Positions 49,095 through 58,587 of a stretch of DNA of 64,000 bases are shown here, in pieces (position 1 is the stretch's first letter; each line of letters starts with the position of its first letter). The position numbers and the translations under genes are program-made. Location of the stretch: positions 28,084 through 92,083 of the forward strand of contig CALLXE010000034.1 of NCBI GenBank assembly GCA_938015875.1, given 5' to 3'. The notes beneath the pieces are model-generated. The model saw only the letters and a list, made by a program, of their open reading frames with translations. It had not been told where the DNA came from and made no database searches. The DNA is from an uncultured Robiginitomaculum sp. (lineage in GTDB: Bacteria > Pseudomonadota > Alphaproteobacteria > Caulobacterales > Maricaulaceae).

Positions 49095-52000
49095 TTAGAA
49101 GCCTTTGCCGATAGACAAACGCACGCCGTATGATGAGAAATCATCAGAGCCTAAGCCGTCTGAAAACCCGGAGAGGCCCCAAGAGAAGTCAGATTCAGCA
49201 AAGCCGAAGGTTGCGCCGCCTTCAAGGCGGGCGCGGATGGCACTGCCGAGCACATCTTCAACATCATCACCGATGCTGTAAATGCCTTCCGCCGTGATAA
49301 AGGCATCCATGTCCCAATCGGCAGACATTGTATAATGCTTGGACAGGCGCGGCGCGAAGCTGATTTCGCCCAGAGTGACGTCTTGGCTTGTGACCATGAC
49401 GTTCAAGCTGTCAGTATAGGCATCTTGCTCTTCTTTCAGATAACGGGCTGACAGGGTTGGGGTCAGCTTAACGCCGTTAGAGAAATTATGCTGCCCGGAG
49501 ACAGAGGCCACGGCCAATTGGCGCGTCGTGTCAAATGAGTCAAGAGTCGTTCCCAAAGGCGAGATTGAGTTATCAGAGGTTCCCCATGCGAGCCGTCCGT
49601 CGACAACGATTTTGTCTGTCAGGCGGTATGTCGCGTAAGGACCGACCATGTAACCTGTGCCGTCAATATTGCCTGATGACACGGCGCCGCCGGCATCATA
49701 GCTGTCGTATTGAGCCAAAACCCCGACCAAAAGGTTCGGATTTACGACATAATCAACGCCGGCATAAAACAGCGAGAAGTTGCCTTCATTATCGGCGTTT
49801 TCGAAATTAGCCAAAACCGCTTCGGCCCAAACATCTACGGAGCCTTCGCCTAATCCGGAGTTGCCGCCGGTCATTTGTGACAGGCTTGTGGAGAATGTGC
49901 TTTGGCCGGAATTCAGGCTGACTGATACCGGCAATTTCCCGGTGCCCGGCAGCATAAATCCGCCGGCTGAAACGCCGCCGTCAGATGACATTGCGCCGCT
50001 CAGGCGTTGCATGCGGCGGGTCAGATTTGGCTGATTGGCCAAAATCATCGTGCCGCGCTGCACAAGCATGTCGCGAATTTGTCCCGATGCAATACCGCGT
50101 GAGTTCACGGCGTCCAGAATGCAGGTGACATCTTCGCCGGCGTCCAATGTGATCGCTGCAGACAGGTTGTCGGCGCCGATGACTGCATTGGCGTCGCCGC
50201 ATGTAAGGCCGGTATAGGCAAAGCCTTCGCTCAGTAAATCAGGCAAAGTAATCGTATGGTCGCCGGCTGCAACGTCGGCTGCCTGAAGGCTGCCGGTGCC
50301 GTTTACAGTGGTGATTGTGCCGGTTAATGCCGCAAGGTTTGACCCGATTGTAAAGGCTCTGTCGCCGCCTGCGGAGTTAACAACCAGCGTGATGGAGCCG
50401 GTGGGCTGCACTGTAACAGTGACTTGAGAACTTGCGCTGGAAGACGTGCCGTCATTCACTACAAGATCAAAGATAAAGTCTGTGGCTTCTGTGACCGCAG
50501 GGGCTGTGAAGCTTGCCATTGCGGTGGCGGCGCCGGCCAAGGTGACGGCCGGACCCGCAGACTGCGTCCATGCATAAGTCAGAGCCCCGTCCTCCGGGTC
50601 TGATGACGTGCTGCCGTCAAGCGTAACTGTCGCTCCGGGAGAGACTGTGGCCTCCGGCGTTGTGGCTGCGGCTGTCGGAATGTTGTTTGCAGTATAGTTG
50701 ACGGTCACGGTGTCTGCGACGGAATCCTCCGTCCCGTCATTGACCACCAAGCTGAACACCAATGTGCTGTCATCTGCGGGCGTAGGGAAGGACGGCGTTG
50801 CGGTATCCGCTCCGGTCAAGGTCACGGACGTTCCGCTTGTTTGTGTCCATGCGTATGTCAACATATCCATGTCAGCATCAGAAGACCCTGTGCCGTCCAA
50901 AGAGACTGTTGCCCCGGGGGCCGCTGTCATGGTTTGATCTGTGCCTGCATCTGCAACCGGAACCGCATTGACGGGAGCCGGCAGAGCAAAATTAATCGTG
51001 ACTGTATCGGCCACAGAATCCACTGTGCCGTCATTGACGATCAGGCTAAAGACAAGCGTGTCATCTGCTGCCGGAGTCGGGAAGGTGGGTGAGGCTGTGT
51101 CTGCGCCGGTCAAAGTAACTGTCGCGCCGCCCGTTTGCGTCCACGTATAGGTCAACATATCCATGTCGGCGTCAGAGGATGCGCTGCCGTCAAGGGTAAC
51201 TGTACTTCCGGCCGCTGCGGTGACATTTTGGTCTGCGCCCGCGTCTGCGACAGGGGCATTGTTCATCGTGACTGACGGGGCTGTATAGTTGATCGTGACT
51301 GTATCGGCCACGGAATCAACGCTGCCGTCATTAACAACCAAGCTGAAGACGAGGGTATCGTCTGCGGCGGGGGCCGGGAAAGTCGGGGAGGCCGTGTTTG
51401 CGCCGGTCAATGTGACCGTTGCGCCGCCGGTTTGTATCCATGTATATGTCAGCATATCCATATCGGAATCTGATGACCCTGTGCCGTCCAGCGTAATTGT
51501 GCTTCCGGCGGCTGTATTGACGTTTTGATCTGCGCCGGCATCTGCAACCGGAGCATTGTTCATTGCGACGACCTGTGCGGTGTAATTGATCGTGACTGTA
51601 TCGGCCACAGAATTCACTGTGCCGTCATTTACGACCAAGCTGAAGATGAGTGTGTCCGAAGCGGCCGGCGTAGAGAAGGACGGCATGGCTGTATCGGCTC
51701 CTGTCAGCGCGACTGTCGCGCCGCCGGTTTGCGTCCATGTATATGTCAGTCCATCCATATCCGGATCAGATGACGCGCTGCCGTTAAGCGTAACTGTCGT
51801 TCCGGACGGGGCCGTGATGTTTTGGTCATTGCCCGCCACAGCCGTGGGGGCGCCATTCATACCGGCCGCTTCAAGACGATCTGCGATCTGCCCGCAAAAG
51901 CCGCCGCCGCCGGGAATTGCCCGCAAATTTGCCGGCGTCAACGCTACGGAGCCAAGAACGTCGCCCTGAACCTTGCCGCTGTGAACATCCTGTTCGACGA

Positions 52001-52409
52001 GGCGTACGTTAAGTGTTGTTCCCGCAGTGGGCAGTGCGCTGATAGTTAAAGCTGTGGAGCCTTGTGCTGTTGTCCGCGTCGTAGTTGTTGACCCATCCTC
52101 TTGAAAGAAAGCAAAGGCACGACCCGGACCTGAAACCGGATTATCACTGACGACCGCGCCGGTGCCGTCAGTTATAATCCATGCGGCTCTGTCCAATCCG
52201 TTGCGACCGTCATCCTCACCCATGCCCATAACATTGGCCTCGACTTGACAAACAGCTGCACCATCGGTTCCCTGTCCGTTTAAAATCGTTGGCCCGCCGG
52301 TCACGACAACCGCATTTGCAATGCCTGTGCTGCATAAATACAGGGACGACAATGTCATGGTTGCTGCGACGGTTTTCAGTCCGGCAAATTTCAGTGAATT
52401 AATCTTCAT
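49095..52409 (-). CDS. Secreted protein with tandem PKD/Ig-like domains and a C-terminal autotransporter-like beta-barrel
   Basis: Signal peptide MKINSLKFAGLKTVAATMTLSSLYLCSTGIANA; five APVADAGADQNV...TLDGSASSDADMDMLTYTWTQTGGATVTLTGAD units; C-terminal barrel region VDVWAEAVLANFENADNEGNFSLFYAGVDYVVNPNLLVG...SYGVRLSIGKGF. Start M at 52409 (track start 52469). Confidence 0.88.
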   Translation of the reverse strand: MKINSLKFAGLKTVAATMTLSSLYLCSTGIANAVVVTGGPTILNGQGTDGAAVCQVEANVMGMGEDDGRNGLDRAAWIITDGTGAVVSDNPVSGPGRAFAFFQEDGSTTTTRTTAQGSTALTISALPTAGTTLNVRLVEQDVHSGKVQGDVLGSVALTPANLRAIPGGGGFCGQIADRLEAAGMNGAPTAVAGNDQNITAPSGTTVTLNGSASSDPDMDGLTYTWTQTGGATVALTGADTAMPSFSTPAASDTLIFSLVVNDGTVNSVADTVTINYTAQVVAMNNAPVADAGADQNVNTAAGSTITLDGTGSSDSDMDMLTYTWIQTGGATVTLTGANTASPTFPAPAADDTLVFSLVVNDGSVDSVADTVTINYTAPSVTMNNAPVADAGADQNVTAAAGSTVTLDGSASSDADMDMLTYTWTQTGGATVTLTGADTASPTFPTPAADDTLVFSLIVNDGTVDSVADTVTINFALPAPVNAVPVADAGTDQTMTAAPGATVSLDGTGSSDADMDMLTYAWTQTSGTSVTLTGADTATPSFPTPADDSTLVFSLVVNDGTEDSVADTVTVNYTANNIPTAAATTPEATVSPGATVTLDGSTSSDPEDGALTYAWTQSAGPAVTLAGAATAMASFTAPAVTEATDFIFDLVVNDGTSSSASSQVTVTVQPTGSITLVVNSAGGDRAFTIGSNLAALTGTITTVNGTGSLQAADVAAGDHTITLPDLLSEGFAYTGLTCGDANAVIGADNLSAAITLDAGEDVTCILDAVNSRGIASGQIRDMLVQRGTMILANQPNLTRRMQRLSGAMSSDGGVSAGGFMLPGTGKLPVSVSLNSGQSTFSTSLSQMTGGNSGLGEGSVDVWAEAVLANFENADNEGNFSLFYAGVDYVVNPNLLVGVLAQYDSYDAGGAVSSGNIDGTGYMVGPYATYRLTDKIVVDGRLAWGTSDNSISPLGTTLDSFDTTRQLAVASVSGQHNFSNGVKLTPTLSARYLKEEQDAYTDSLNVMVTSQDVTLGEISFAPRLSKHYTMSADWDMDAFITAEGIYSIGDDVEDVLGSAIRARLEGGATFGFAESDFSWGLSGFSDGLGSDDFSSYGVRLSIGKGF
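50405..51855 (-). repeat. Tandem PKD-domain coding repeats, ~297-bp period
   Basis: (g/a)tt(g/a)atcgtgactgtatcggccac(a/g)gaat... recurs at 50991, 51288 and 51585 (297-bp spacing) with a diverged unit at 50697. Confidence 0.92.
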
Positions 52410-52587
52410 GGTTTGACTTTCTTTTCTTAATGATATGACTTGAAACATATTATGTTTAAACAAAAGCATGGTTTTAAGGGTCGGTCAAGTTGAGGCCCTG
52501 GAATCGTCTTATGAACTTATCGGCGGCGGCGGCCGGGCCGTAGCCGCTGTCACCGTACACTTCCGAATTCGCCGCCGAAGACGATAC

Positions 52588-53223
52588 TTACCCTATATCC
52601 GGATGTTCAAAATCGCCCACATAGGCGCGCCGATAAAGCCGGTACAGCATCATCGCGGTCATGCCCCAGACATTGCGGTGTATGCCTTCGGGTTCATCGT
52701 AGGGCATATCGTAAATGGTGAAATCTTTGGACTTATAGCTGACTTCGCGCGGGCTGTGGTTTTTCGGATCCATGAAAAACGCCAGCGGAACTTCAAACGC
52801 GTCATCGACCTCGCGCTCGCACGGGATGATTTTCGCGTGGGGCCAGACGATGCCAACCCATGGCGTGACCCGAAAATCACCGCCGGCGTTAAAGCTGTCG
52901 AGGCGGCCGAGCAGGTGGATTTCGTCAGCCGGGATGCCGACTTCTTCGTGGGTTTCGCGCAGGGCAGCATGGCGGGAGGTTTCTCCCGGCTCCACTCGGC
53001 CGCCCGGAAAAGAGATTTGCCCGGCGTGGCGAGGCATAGTTTCCGGGCGCTGGGTGAGCAGCACTGTCCAGCCGCCGGCGCGCGGGATGAGCGGCATCAG
53101 AACCGACGCTTGGCGCTGTCCGTCCCGTGCCGGTTTGTCCGTATCATCATCAATCGCAATCGGATGCAGCGCCGGCATAAGGCGTGTAATCACCGGGTCA
53201 TCAGTATATCGGGTAAAGTCCAT
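52588..53223 (-). CDS. NUDIX hydrolase, CoA pyrophosphatase-like (NudL)
   Basis: ISFPGGRVEPGETSRHAALRETHEEVGIPADEIHLLGRLD, i.e. the Nudix box GX5EX7REUXEEXGU. Confidence 0.94.
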   Translation of the reverse strand: MDFTRYTDDPVITRLMPALHPIAIDDDTDKPARDGQRQASVLMPLIPRAGGWTVLLTQRPETMPRHAGQISFPGGRVEPGETSRHAALRETHEEVGIPADEIHLLGRLDSFNAGGDFRVTPWVGIVWPHAKIIPCEREVDDAFEVPLAFFMDPKNHSPREVSYKSKDFTIYDMPYDEPEGIHRNVWGMTAMMLYRLYRRAYVGDFEHPDIG

Positions 53224-53229
53224 AGCCCG

Positions 53230-53862
53230 CTATATAAGGTGGAAGTTGACCGGACCAAGCGGGAAAAACAGGCCGGCCGACCATACCCCTAATTGCTTTC
53301 CCTCGGGCGTATCAATTTCCGTGGCTGCATCGACCAATTCGTAAAATACAGGACGGCGCATAAAGGCTTCGAGCCGGCCGCGCACACGCACAAAAGGCGC
53401 CGGCTCGCCGGTCTCGGGATCAGTTTCAACGCGGATCGGACGCTCCGGGCCGGCCTCGACGACTTCGCCGACATTCGTGGTAAAAAATAGGGATTGGCCT
53501 TTGCCGCTGCCTTCAATGTCGACGCGGGCAGCCTGAAAGGCCGCTTTCTCAACTTGGATACCGATTTTCTCCACCGGCGTGACAAGATAATGTCGGCCGT
53601 CTGCGTCTTTGCGCAGGATTGTTGAATATAAAATGACGAGGCTTTGCCGCGAAATACGCGTGCCTTCATGCCACCATGATCCGTCGGCACGTATAACCAG
53701 ATCCATTTCACCGCAAAAATCAGGATTCCATTGCTCGACCGGCGGCGCGCCTTTGCCGTCACTATTGGCCTTGGCCGCTTTGACCAAATCGTTCAGGCTG
53801 AATATGCCTGTTTCTTGGCCGTCTGCTTTCTGCCTATTTTGTAACTTATCATTCATGGCCAT
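53230..53862 (-). CDS. DUF1285 domain-containing protein
   Basis: WNPDFCGEMDLVIRADGSWWHEGTRISRQSLVILYSTILRKDADGRHYLVTPVEKIGIQVE. Confidence 0.9.
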   Translation of the reverse strand: MAMNDKLQNRQKADGQETGIFSLNDLVKAAKANSDGKGAPPVEQWNPDFCGEMDLVIRADGSWWHEGTRISRQSLVILYSTILRKDADGRHYLVTPVEKIGIQVEKAAFQAARVDIEGSGKGQSLFFTTNVGEVVEAGPERPIRVETDPETGEPAPFVRVRGRLEAFMRRPVFYELVDAATEIDTPEGKQLGVWSAGLFFPLGPVNFHLI

Positions 53863-53974
53863 ACTTTCTACACATTAGCGGGCGATTTGCACACTTTGGT
53901 CTGGTCTGATTGTGGGGCAACCGCGTAAGCTATGTATAACGAATGCGATTCAGGCCAAAAACTCAGGATGTATT

Positions 53975-54970
53975 ATGACCACTGCCGCCCCGGATAAAAC
54001 CCTGCAAAATGCCGCTGATAAAGCGACCGAGCGCCTGCAAAATGCCCGAGACGCTATAGGCGGCGTTGTTATCGGGCAGCGCGACGTGGTCGATTTATCA
54101 CTGATGGCGATTTTATGCGGCGGTCATGCTTTGCTGGTCGGCGCGCCCGGTCTGGCCAAAACCTTGCTGGTCGATACGCTCGGCACGGTAACGGGTCTGT
54201 CGGCCAAGCGCGTCCAGTTCACGCCGGATTTAATGCCGGCCGATATTATCGGGTCCGAAGTTTTGGAAGAGGGCGCAAAGGGCAAACGGTCTTTTCGCTT
54301 CATTCAGGGCCCGGTGTTCTCGCAATTGCTGATGGCCGACGAGATCAACCGCGCCAGTCCGCGAACGCAATCCGCTCTGCTTCAGGCGATGCAGGAGAAA
54401 TTCGTCACCGTTGCCGGCGTGCGCCATGATCTGCCTGCGCCGTTCCATGTTCTGGCGACGCAAAACCCGATTGAGCAGGAAGGTACATATCCGCTCCCCG
54501 AGGCGCAGCTTGACCGGTTTCTGTTCCAAATTGACGTCGGTTATCCCGATTTGGATACAGAGCGCCAAATCTTATTGTCCACGACCGGGGCGAGCGACGC
54601 TGCCGCTAAAAAAGTGCTGACGGCCAAACAACTCCAAGATATTCAAAAATTGGTGCGTAAGCTCCCAATCAGCGAAACTGTGGTCGAAGCCATTTTGGGC
54701 TTGGTGCGCGATGCGCGGCCGGATCAGACCCATCATCAATTTGTCAAAGACGCTGTCAGTTGGGGCCCGGGGCCCCGCGCCGGCCAAGCGCTCATGCTCG
54801 CCGCCCGAGCCCGCGCACTGATGGATGGCCGTTACTCGCCGAGCCTTGACGATGTCAAAGCCCTCGCCGGACCGGTGCTGAAACACCGTATGTCTGTAAC
54901 ATTTGCCGCTCGCGCAGACGGGCAAAGCGTTGGCGCAGTCGTTGATAAACTGATTGAGACGCTCGGCTAA
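53975..54970 (+). CDS. MoxR-family AAA ATPase
   Basis: GGHALLVGAPGLAKTLLVDTL...RVQFTPDLMPADIIGSEV...LMADEINRASPRTQSALLQAMQE...VLATQNPIEQEGTYPLPEAQLDRF. Start at ATG 53975. Confidence 0.95.
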   Translation: MTTAAPDKTLQNAADKATERLQNARDAIGGVVIGQRDVVDLSLMAILCGGHALLVGAPGLAKTLLVDTLGTVTGLSAKRVQFTPDLMPADIIGSEVLEEGAKGKRSFRFIQGPVFSQLLMADEINRASPRTQSALLQAMQEKFVTVAGVRHDLPAPFHVLATQNPIEQEGTYPLPEAQLDRFLFQIDVGYPDLDTERQILLSTTGASDAAAKKVLTAKQLQDIQKLVRKLPISETVVEAILGLVRDARPDQTHHQFVKDAVSWGPGPRAGQALMLAARARALMDGRYSPSLDDVKALAGPVLKHRMSVTFAARADGQSVGAVVDKLIETLG

Positions 54971-55852
54971 ATGGCTGCTCCTGACGCCTTAGAATTAAGA
55001 CGGCGATCGGAATCGCTGGCGGCCGGTTATCCCGGTCTTTTGGCGCAGGCGCAGCGCGTGGCGGCCATTATTGCCCAAGGCGTTCACGGACGCCGACGCG
55101 CGGGCCAAGGCGAGACGTTTTGGCAATACCGAAATTATGACAGCTCAGATTCCGCCTCCCGAATTGATTGGCGGCGCAGCGCGCGTGGCGATCAGCTTTT
55201 CGTGCGCGAAACCGAATGGGAAGCGGCGAATACGGTTTGGATGTGGCGCGGCGGGAATACCGGGATGGATTGGCGATCATCGGATAAACTGCCGACCAAA
55301 AAAGATCGCGCGAGCGTTCTCGAATTGGCGCTGGCATCTCTGCTGATGCGGGCGGGTGAGCGCTGCGCCATTCTCGGTGAAAGCGAGCGGCCCCGCACAG
55401 GCACGGCGGGCCTCGAAAAACTGGCTGCAACATTATTCAAAAGCCCCGGCGATCCTGAGACATTAAACGCGCAAATCCCGGCCCATGCGCGCCTGTTGAT
55501 CGCGAGTGATTTCCTTGAGGGCGAAGCCGTGTGGCGCGAGCGTATATCCCGTCTTGCGGCCCGTCCGGCCAAGGGCGTGCTTTTGCATATCATTGATCCT
55601 GCCGAGGAAAGTTTCCCTTATAAAGGCCGGGTAAGGATGCAGTTTCCGGGCAGTAAAATTATTGCCCCGCTGATTGTGGGGCGGGCTGAGCGCGCGCAGG
55701 CGGCTTATATTGAAAAATTTACAGTTCACAAAGCGGCCTTGGCTGATATGGCGCGGCGTTTGGATTGGACGCTGATTACCCATCACACGGATCGTCCGGC
55801 AACAGCGGCCCTGACCGCGCTTTATGGCGCGTTCGAGAAGGGTAAACGATGA
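54971..55852 (+). CDS. DUF58 domain-containing protein
   Basis: HGRRRAGQGETFWQYRNYDSSDSASRIDWRRSARGDQLFVRETEWE. Confidence 0.9.
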   Translation: MAAPDALELRRRSESLAAGYPGLLAQAQRVAAIIAQGVHGRRRAGQGETFWQYRNYDSSDSASRIDWRRSARGDQLFVRETEWEAANTVWMWRGGNTGMDWRSSDKLPTKKDRASVLELALASLLMRAGERCAILGESERPRTGTAGLEKLAATLFKSPGDPETLNAQIPAHARLLIASDFLEGEAVWRERISRLAARPAKGVLLHIIDPAEESFPYKGRVRMQFPGSKIIAPLIVGRAERAQAAYIEKFTVHKAALADMARRLDWTLITHHTDRPATAALTALYGAFEKGKR

Positions 55853-58587
55853 ATTTCGGCGCCCTGTCTTTTATGGCTCCGCTTGGGTTGCTTGGCCTTT
55901 TGGCTCTGCCGTTGATTTTTTGGTTGCTGAAGGCCACTCCGCCAAGCCCGAAAAATGAGAGCTTTCCGCCGATTAAAATTCTGGCAGATGTTCTGACTGA
56001 AGAAGAAACCCCGGATCGTACGCCGTGGTGGCTCTTGCTGTTTCGTATTGGCCTCATTGCACTTTTGGCGATTGCTTTGACTCGGCCGGTTTTGACGAAC
56101 CAAGGCGCGCAGACCGTGCGCCAGCTTTTGCTTGTGGTCGATAACAGCTACGCCGGCGCGGCCAATTGGGGGCAGATTGTGCGCGAAGCCGACGGCCGCG
56201 TCAGCGCCGCGCGGCGCGCCAATGTGAATGTGGCGCTCGCCTTTACGCGGGGCGACGCGCCTGTCACCTTTGCGCCGGCCGTGGAGGCGACAGAGCGCCT
56301 GAAATCGGCTATTCCTGTCCCGCTTGCCGCTGATGTTTCCGGCGTGACTAAGCGTTTGCAGGGGCTTGATCTGTCCGGCGCGCAGGCCGTTTGGCTGTCC
56401 GGCGGGATTGATTTTGGCAATGCAGATGATTTGGCGCGCATTATATCCGGCGCGGCAGCAAGCCGTATTTTAGTCCCGGCCGCAGAACGCAGCCCGCTTC
56501 TGGCCGGCCCGCTGACCGAGACAGAGCGCGGTTTTCGGGCCGCGTATTTTCGCGCCGATACCGGCAGTTTGCGCGAGACGGAAATTGTGGCTTACGGTTC
56601 TGACGGCAGCGTCATTGCCCGCGCGCCTTTAATATTCGTTCCGGGGAATAAGACTGCGCAGGCCGAATTTGAATTGCCCGCCGACCTTCGTAACCGCGTC
56701 AGTCGCATCAGCCCTGACGGCGCAGGCGGGGCAGGGGCTGTGCGCCTGCTTGATGATACATGGGGACGGCCGGTCGTCGGCATTATTGATGCCGGACAAA
56801 CGAATACTCAGCCGCTTTTGTCGGATATTTATTACGTTGAGAAAGCCGTCGGGGACAATGCCGACGTGTTTAAAGCGCCGCTCGCTGAGTTGCTGCCCCT
56901 TGGCCCGAGTATCATTATTATGTCTGACACGGCCCGCACAGAGGATGAAGCCTTGGTCGATTTTGTTGAGGCCGGCGGTCTGCTTATTCGTTTTGCCGGG
57001 CCAAAGCTCGCGGCGCGGGCAGATGAGCTTTTGCCGGTGGAACTGCGCTATGGCGGGCGAGCTATGGGCGGGGCGCTTACATGGGAAGAACCGCAAGGCT
57101 TGGAGGCCTTCGCCGCTGACAGCCCATTTTTCGGGCTCTCCGTTCCGGACGATGTCACAATTACGCAGCAGATTATGGCACAGCCCGGCGGGGAAACGGA
57201 TGCGCGCACTTGGGCGAGACTAAGCGATGGCTCGCCGGTTGTTACGGCGGCGCCGCGCGGGCAGGGGCGTATTGTTTTGTTTCATGTGACGTCCGGCCCG
57301 GAATGGTCAAATCTGGCCGTCAGCGGGCTGTATGTCGAAATGCTGAAACGGATATTCCCGCTCGCCCGGCAAACGCCGGCTAAGATACAGTCGCAATCCG
57401 GATCCTGGAATGCGCAACGCGTACTCGACGGATTTGGCCGTTTAACCGCCCCGCCGGCCGGCGCGCAGCCCATCAGTGACGGCGCATTTGGTGATATCGT
57501 CATCAGCGAAACTCACCTGCCGGGCCTATATCGTCAAGGCGCGCGCTTAACCGCGCTTAATGCTGTGCGCAATCCGGAAAAGCTGACCTCAACCGCTGCA
57601 CTGCCGGGCGCTGTGGCAGGGGGCTATAGCGGAGCCAAGGCGTCGTCCCTCGAAGGGATATTGCTGGCCATTGGCGTGACTTTGCTGGCGCTTGACGCGG
57701 CTTTTGCAATTTTTGTCTCGGGACGGGGGCGCAGACTTTTATCAATATTTAAGCCGCGCCGCGCCGTTTTGACGGTTCTGCTTGCCTGGTTGTTTGCTGT
57801 TCCGCAAATATCAGACGCGCAATCAGCGGCTGATTTGACCCAAGATACGCTCGGCTTACATCTCGCCTATGTGATTACCGGTAATTCACGTCTGGACCGG
57901 CAAAGCGACGCCGGCCTGCGCGGCGTGACCCTGGAGCTCACTCGCCGCACAACCGTTGAGCCGGCAGAGCCGCGCGGCGTCAATTTGGAAACTGACACGC
58001 TGTCTATATATCCGCTGATTTATTGGCCGGTGGCCCGCGATGCCACCGAGCTTTCTGAGGCGCAGGCGAGCGCTGTGAACGACTATATGGCGGCCGGCGG
58101 GACCGTGGTTTTTGACACAATGGACGCCGGTGACCGGATTGCCGGCGTGTCCGGCCCTCATCCGGGGCTTGCCCGCATATCGGCGGCGCTGGACATTCCG
58201 CCGCTTGTCGCCATTCCGGCCGATCACGTCCTTAGCAAGTCTTTCTTCCTGCTGCCCAATTATCCCGGCCGCTGGTCTGAGGGGGCCATTTATGTTGACG
58301 CGACCGGCGTTGCGGCCCGCGACGGTGTTGCCTCTGTGATTGTGGGATCAAACGATTGGGCAAGCGCGTGGAGCGTGGGGCCGGATGACAGCTGGACCGG
58401 TACGGTGGACGAAACCCTGCCGCGCCAACGGGAATTTGCAAATCGGTTCGGCGTGAACCTCGTCATGTATGTCCTGTCCGGTAACTATAAAGCCGATCAG
58501 GTCCATTATGCGTCTATACTCGAGCGTCTTGGTCCGGCCGGAACGACCATGCAAAAAACGCCAAGCGTATTGGACCCGAAACGATGA
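55849..58587 (+). CDS. BatA-N-terminal / DUF4159 membrane protein
   Basis: N-term FGALSFMAPLGLLGLLALPLIFWLLKATPPSPK (BatA-like); C-term DUF4159-like LHLAYVITGNSRLDRQSDAGLRGVTLELTRRTTVEPAEP...YPLIYWPV. Confidence 0.88.
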   Translation: MNFGALSFMAPLGLLGLLALPLIFWLLKATPPSPKNESFPPIKILADVLTEEETPDRTPWWLLLFRIGLIALLAIALTRPVLTNQGAQTVRQLLLVVDNSYAGAANWGQIVREADGRVSAARRANVNVALAFTRGDAPVTFAPAVEATERLKSAIPVPLAADVSGVTKRLQGLDLSGAQAVWLSGGIDFGNADDLARIISGAAASRILVPAAERSPLLAGPLTETERGFRAAYFRADTGSLRETEIVAYGSDGSVIARAPLIFVPGNKTAQAEFELPADLRNRVSRISPDGAGGAGAVRLLDDTWGRPVVGIIDAGQTNTQPLLSDIYYVEKAVGDNADVFKAPLAELLPLGPSIIIMSDTARTEDEALVDFVEAGGLLIRFAGPKLAARADELLPVELRYGGRAMGGALTWEEPQGLEAFAADSPFFGLSVPDDVTITQQIMAQPGGETDARTWARLSDGSPVVTAAPRGQGRIVLFHVTSGPEWSNLAVSGLYVEMLKRIFPLARQTPAKIQSQSGSWNAQRVLDGFGRLTAPPAGAQPISDGAFGDIVISETHLPGLYRQGARLTALNAVRNPEKLTSTAALPGAVAGGYSGAKASSLEGILLAIGVTLLALDAAFAIFVSGRGRRLLSIFKPRRAVLTVLLAWLFAVPQISDAQSAADLTQDTLGLHLAYVITGNSRLDRQSDAGLRGVTLELTRRTTVEPAEPRGVNLETDTLSIYPLIYWPVARDATELSEAQASAVNDYMAAGGTVVFDTMDAGDRIAGVSGPHPGLARISAALDIPPLVAIPADHVLSKSFFLLPNYPGRWSEGAIYVDATGVAARDGVASVIVGSNDWASAWSVGPDDSWTGTVDETLPRQREFANRFGVNLVMYVLSGNYKADQVHYASILERLGPAGTTMQKTPSVLDPKR

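Noticed and set aside
50405-51855. 297-bp tandem DNA repeats as a possible satellite or array element
   Set aside because: They translate as PKD domains in one continuous frame; coding repeats explain them.
52470-52587. In-frame continuation past the NUDIX stop (VSSSAANSEVYGDSGYGPAAAADKFIRRFQGLNLTDP)
   Set aside because: Only ~37 codons, low complexity, no counterpart next to the duplicated NUDIX fragment; chance open frame cannot be excluded.
52468-53292. 274-aa plus-strand ORF opposite the NUDIX gene
   Set aside because: Shadow of a clearly recognised NUDIX CDS on the other strand.
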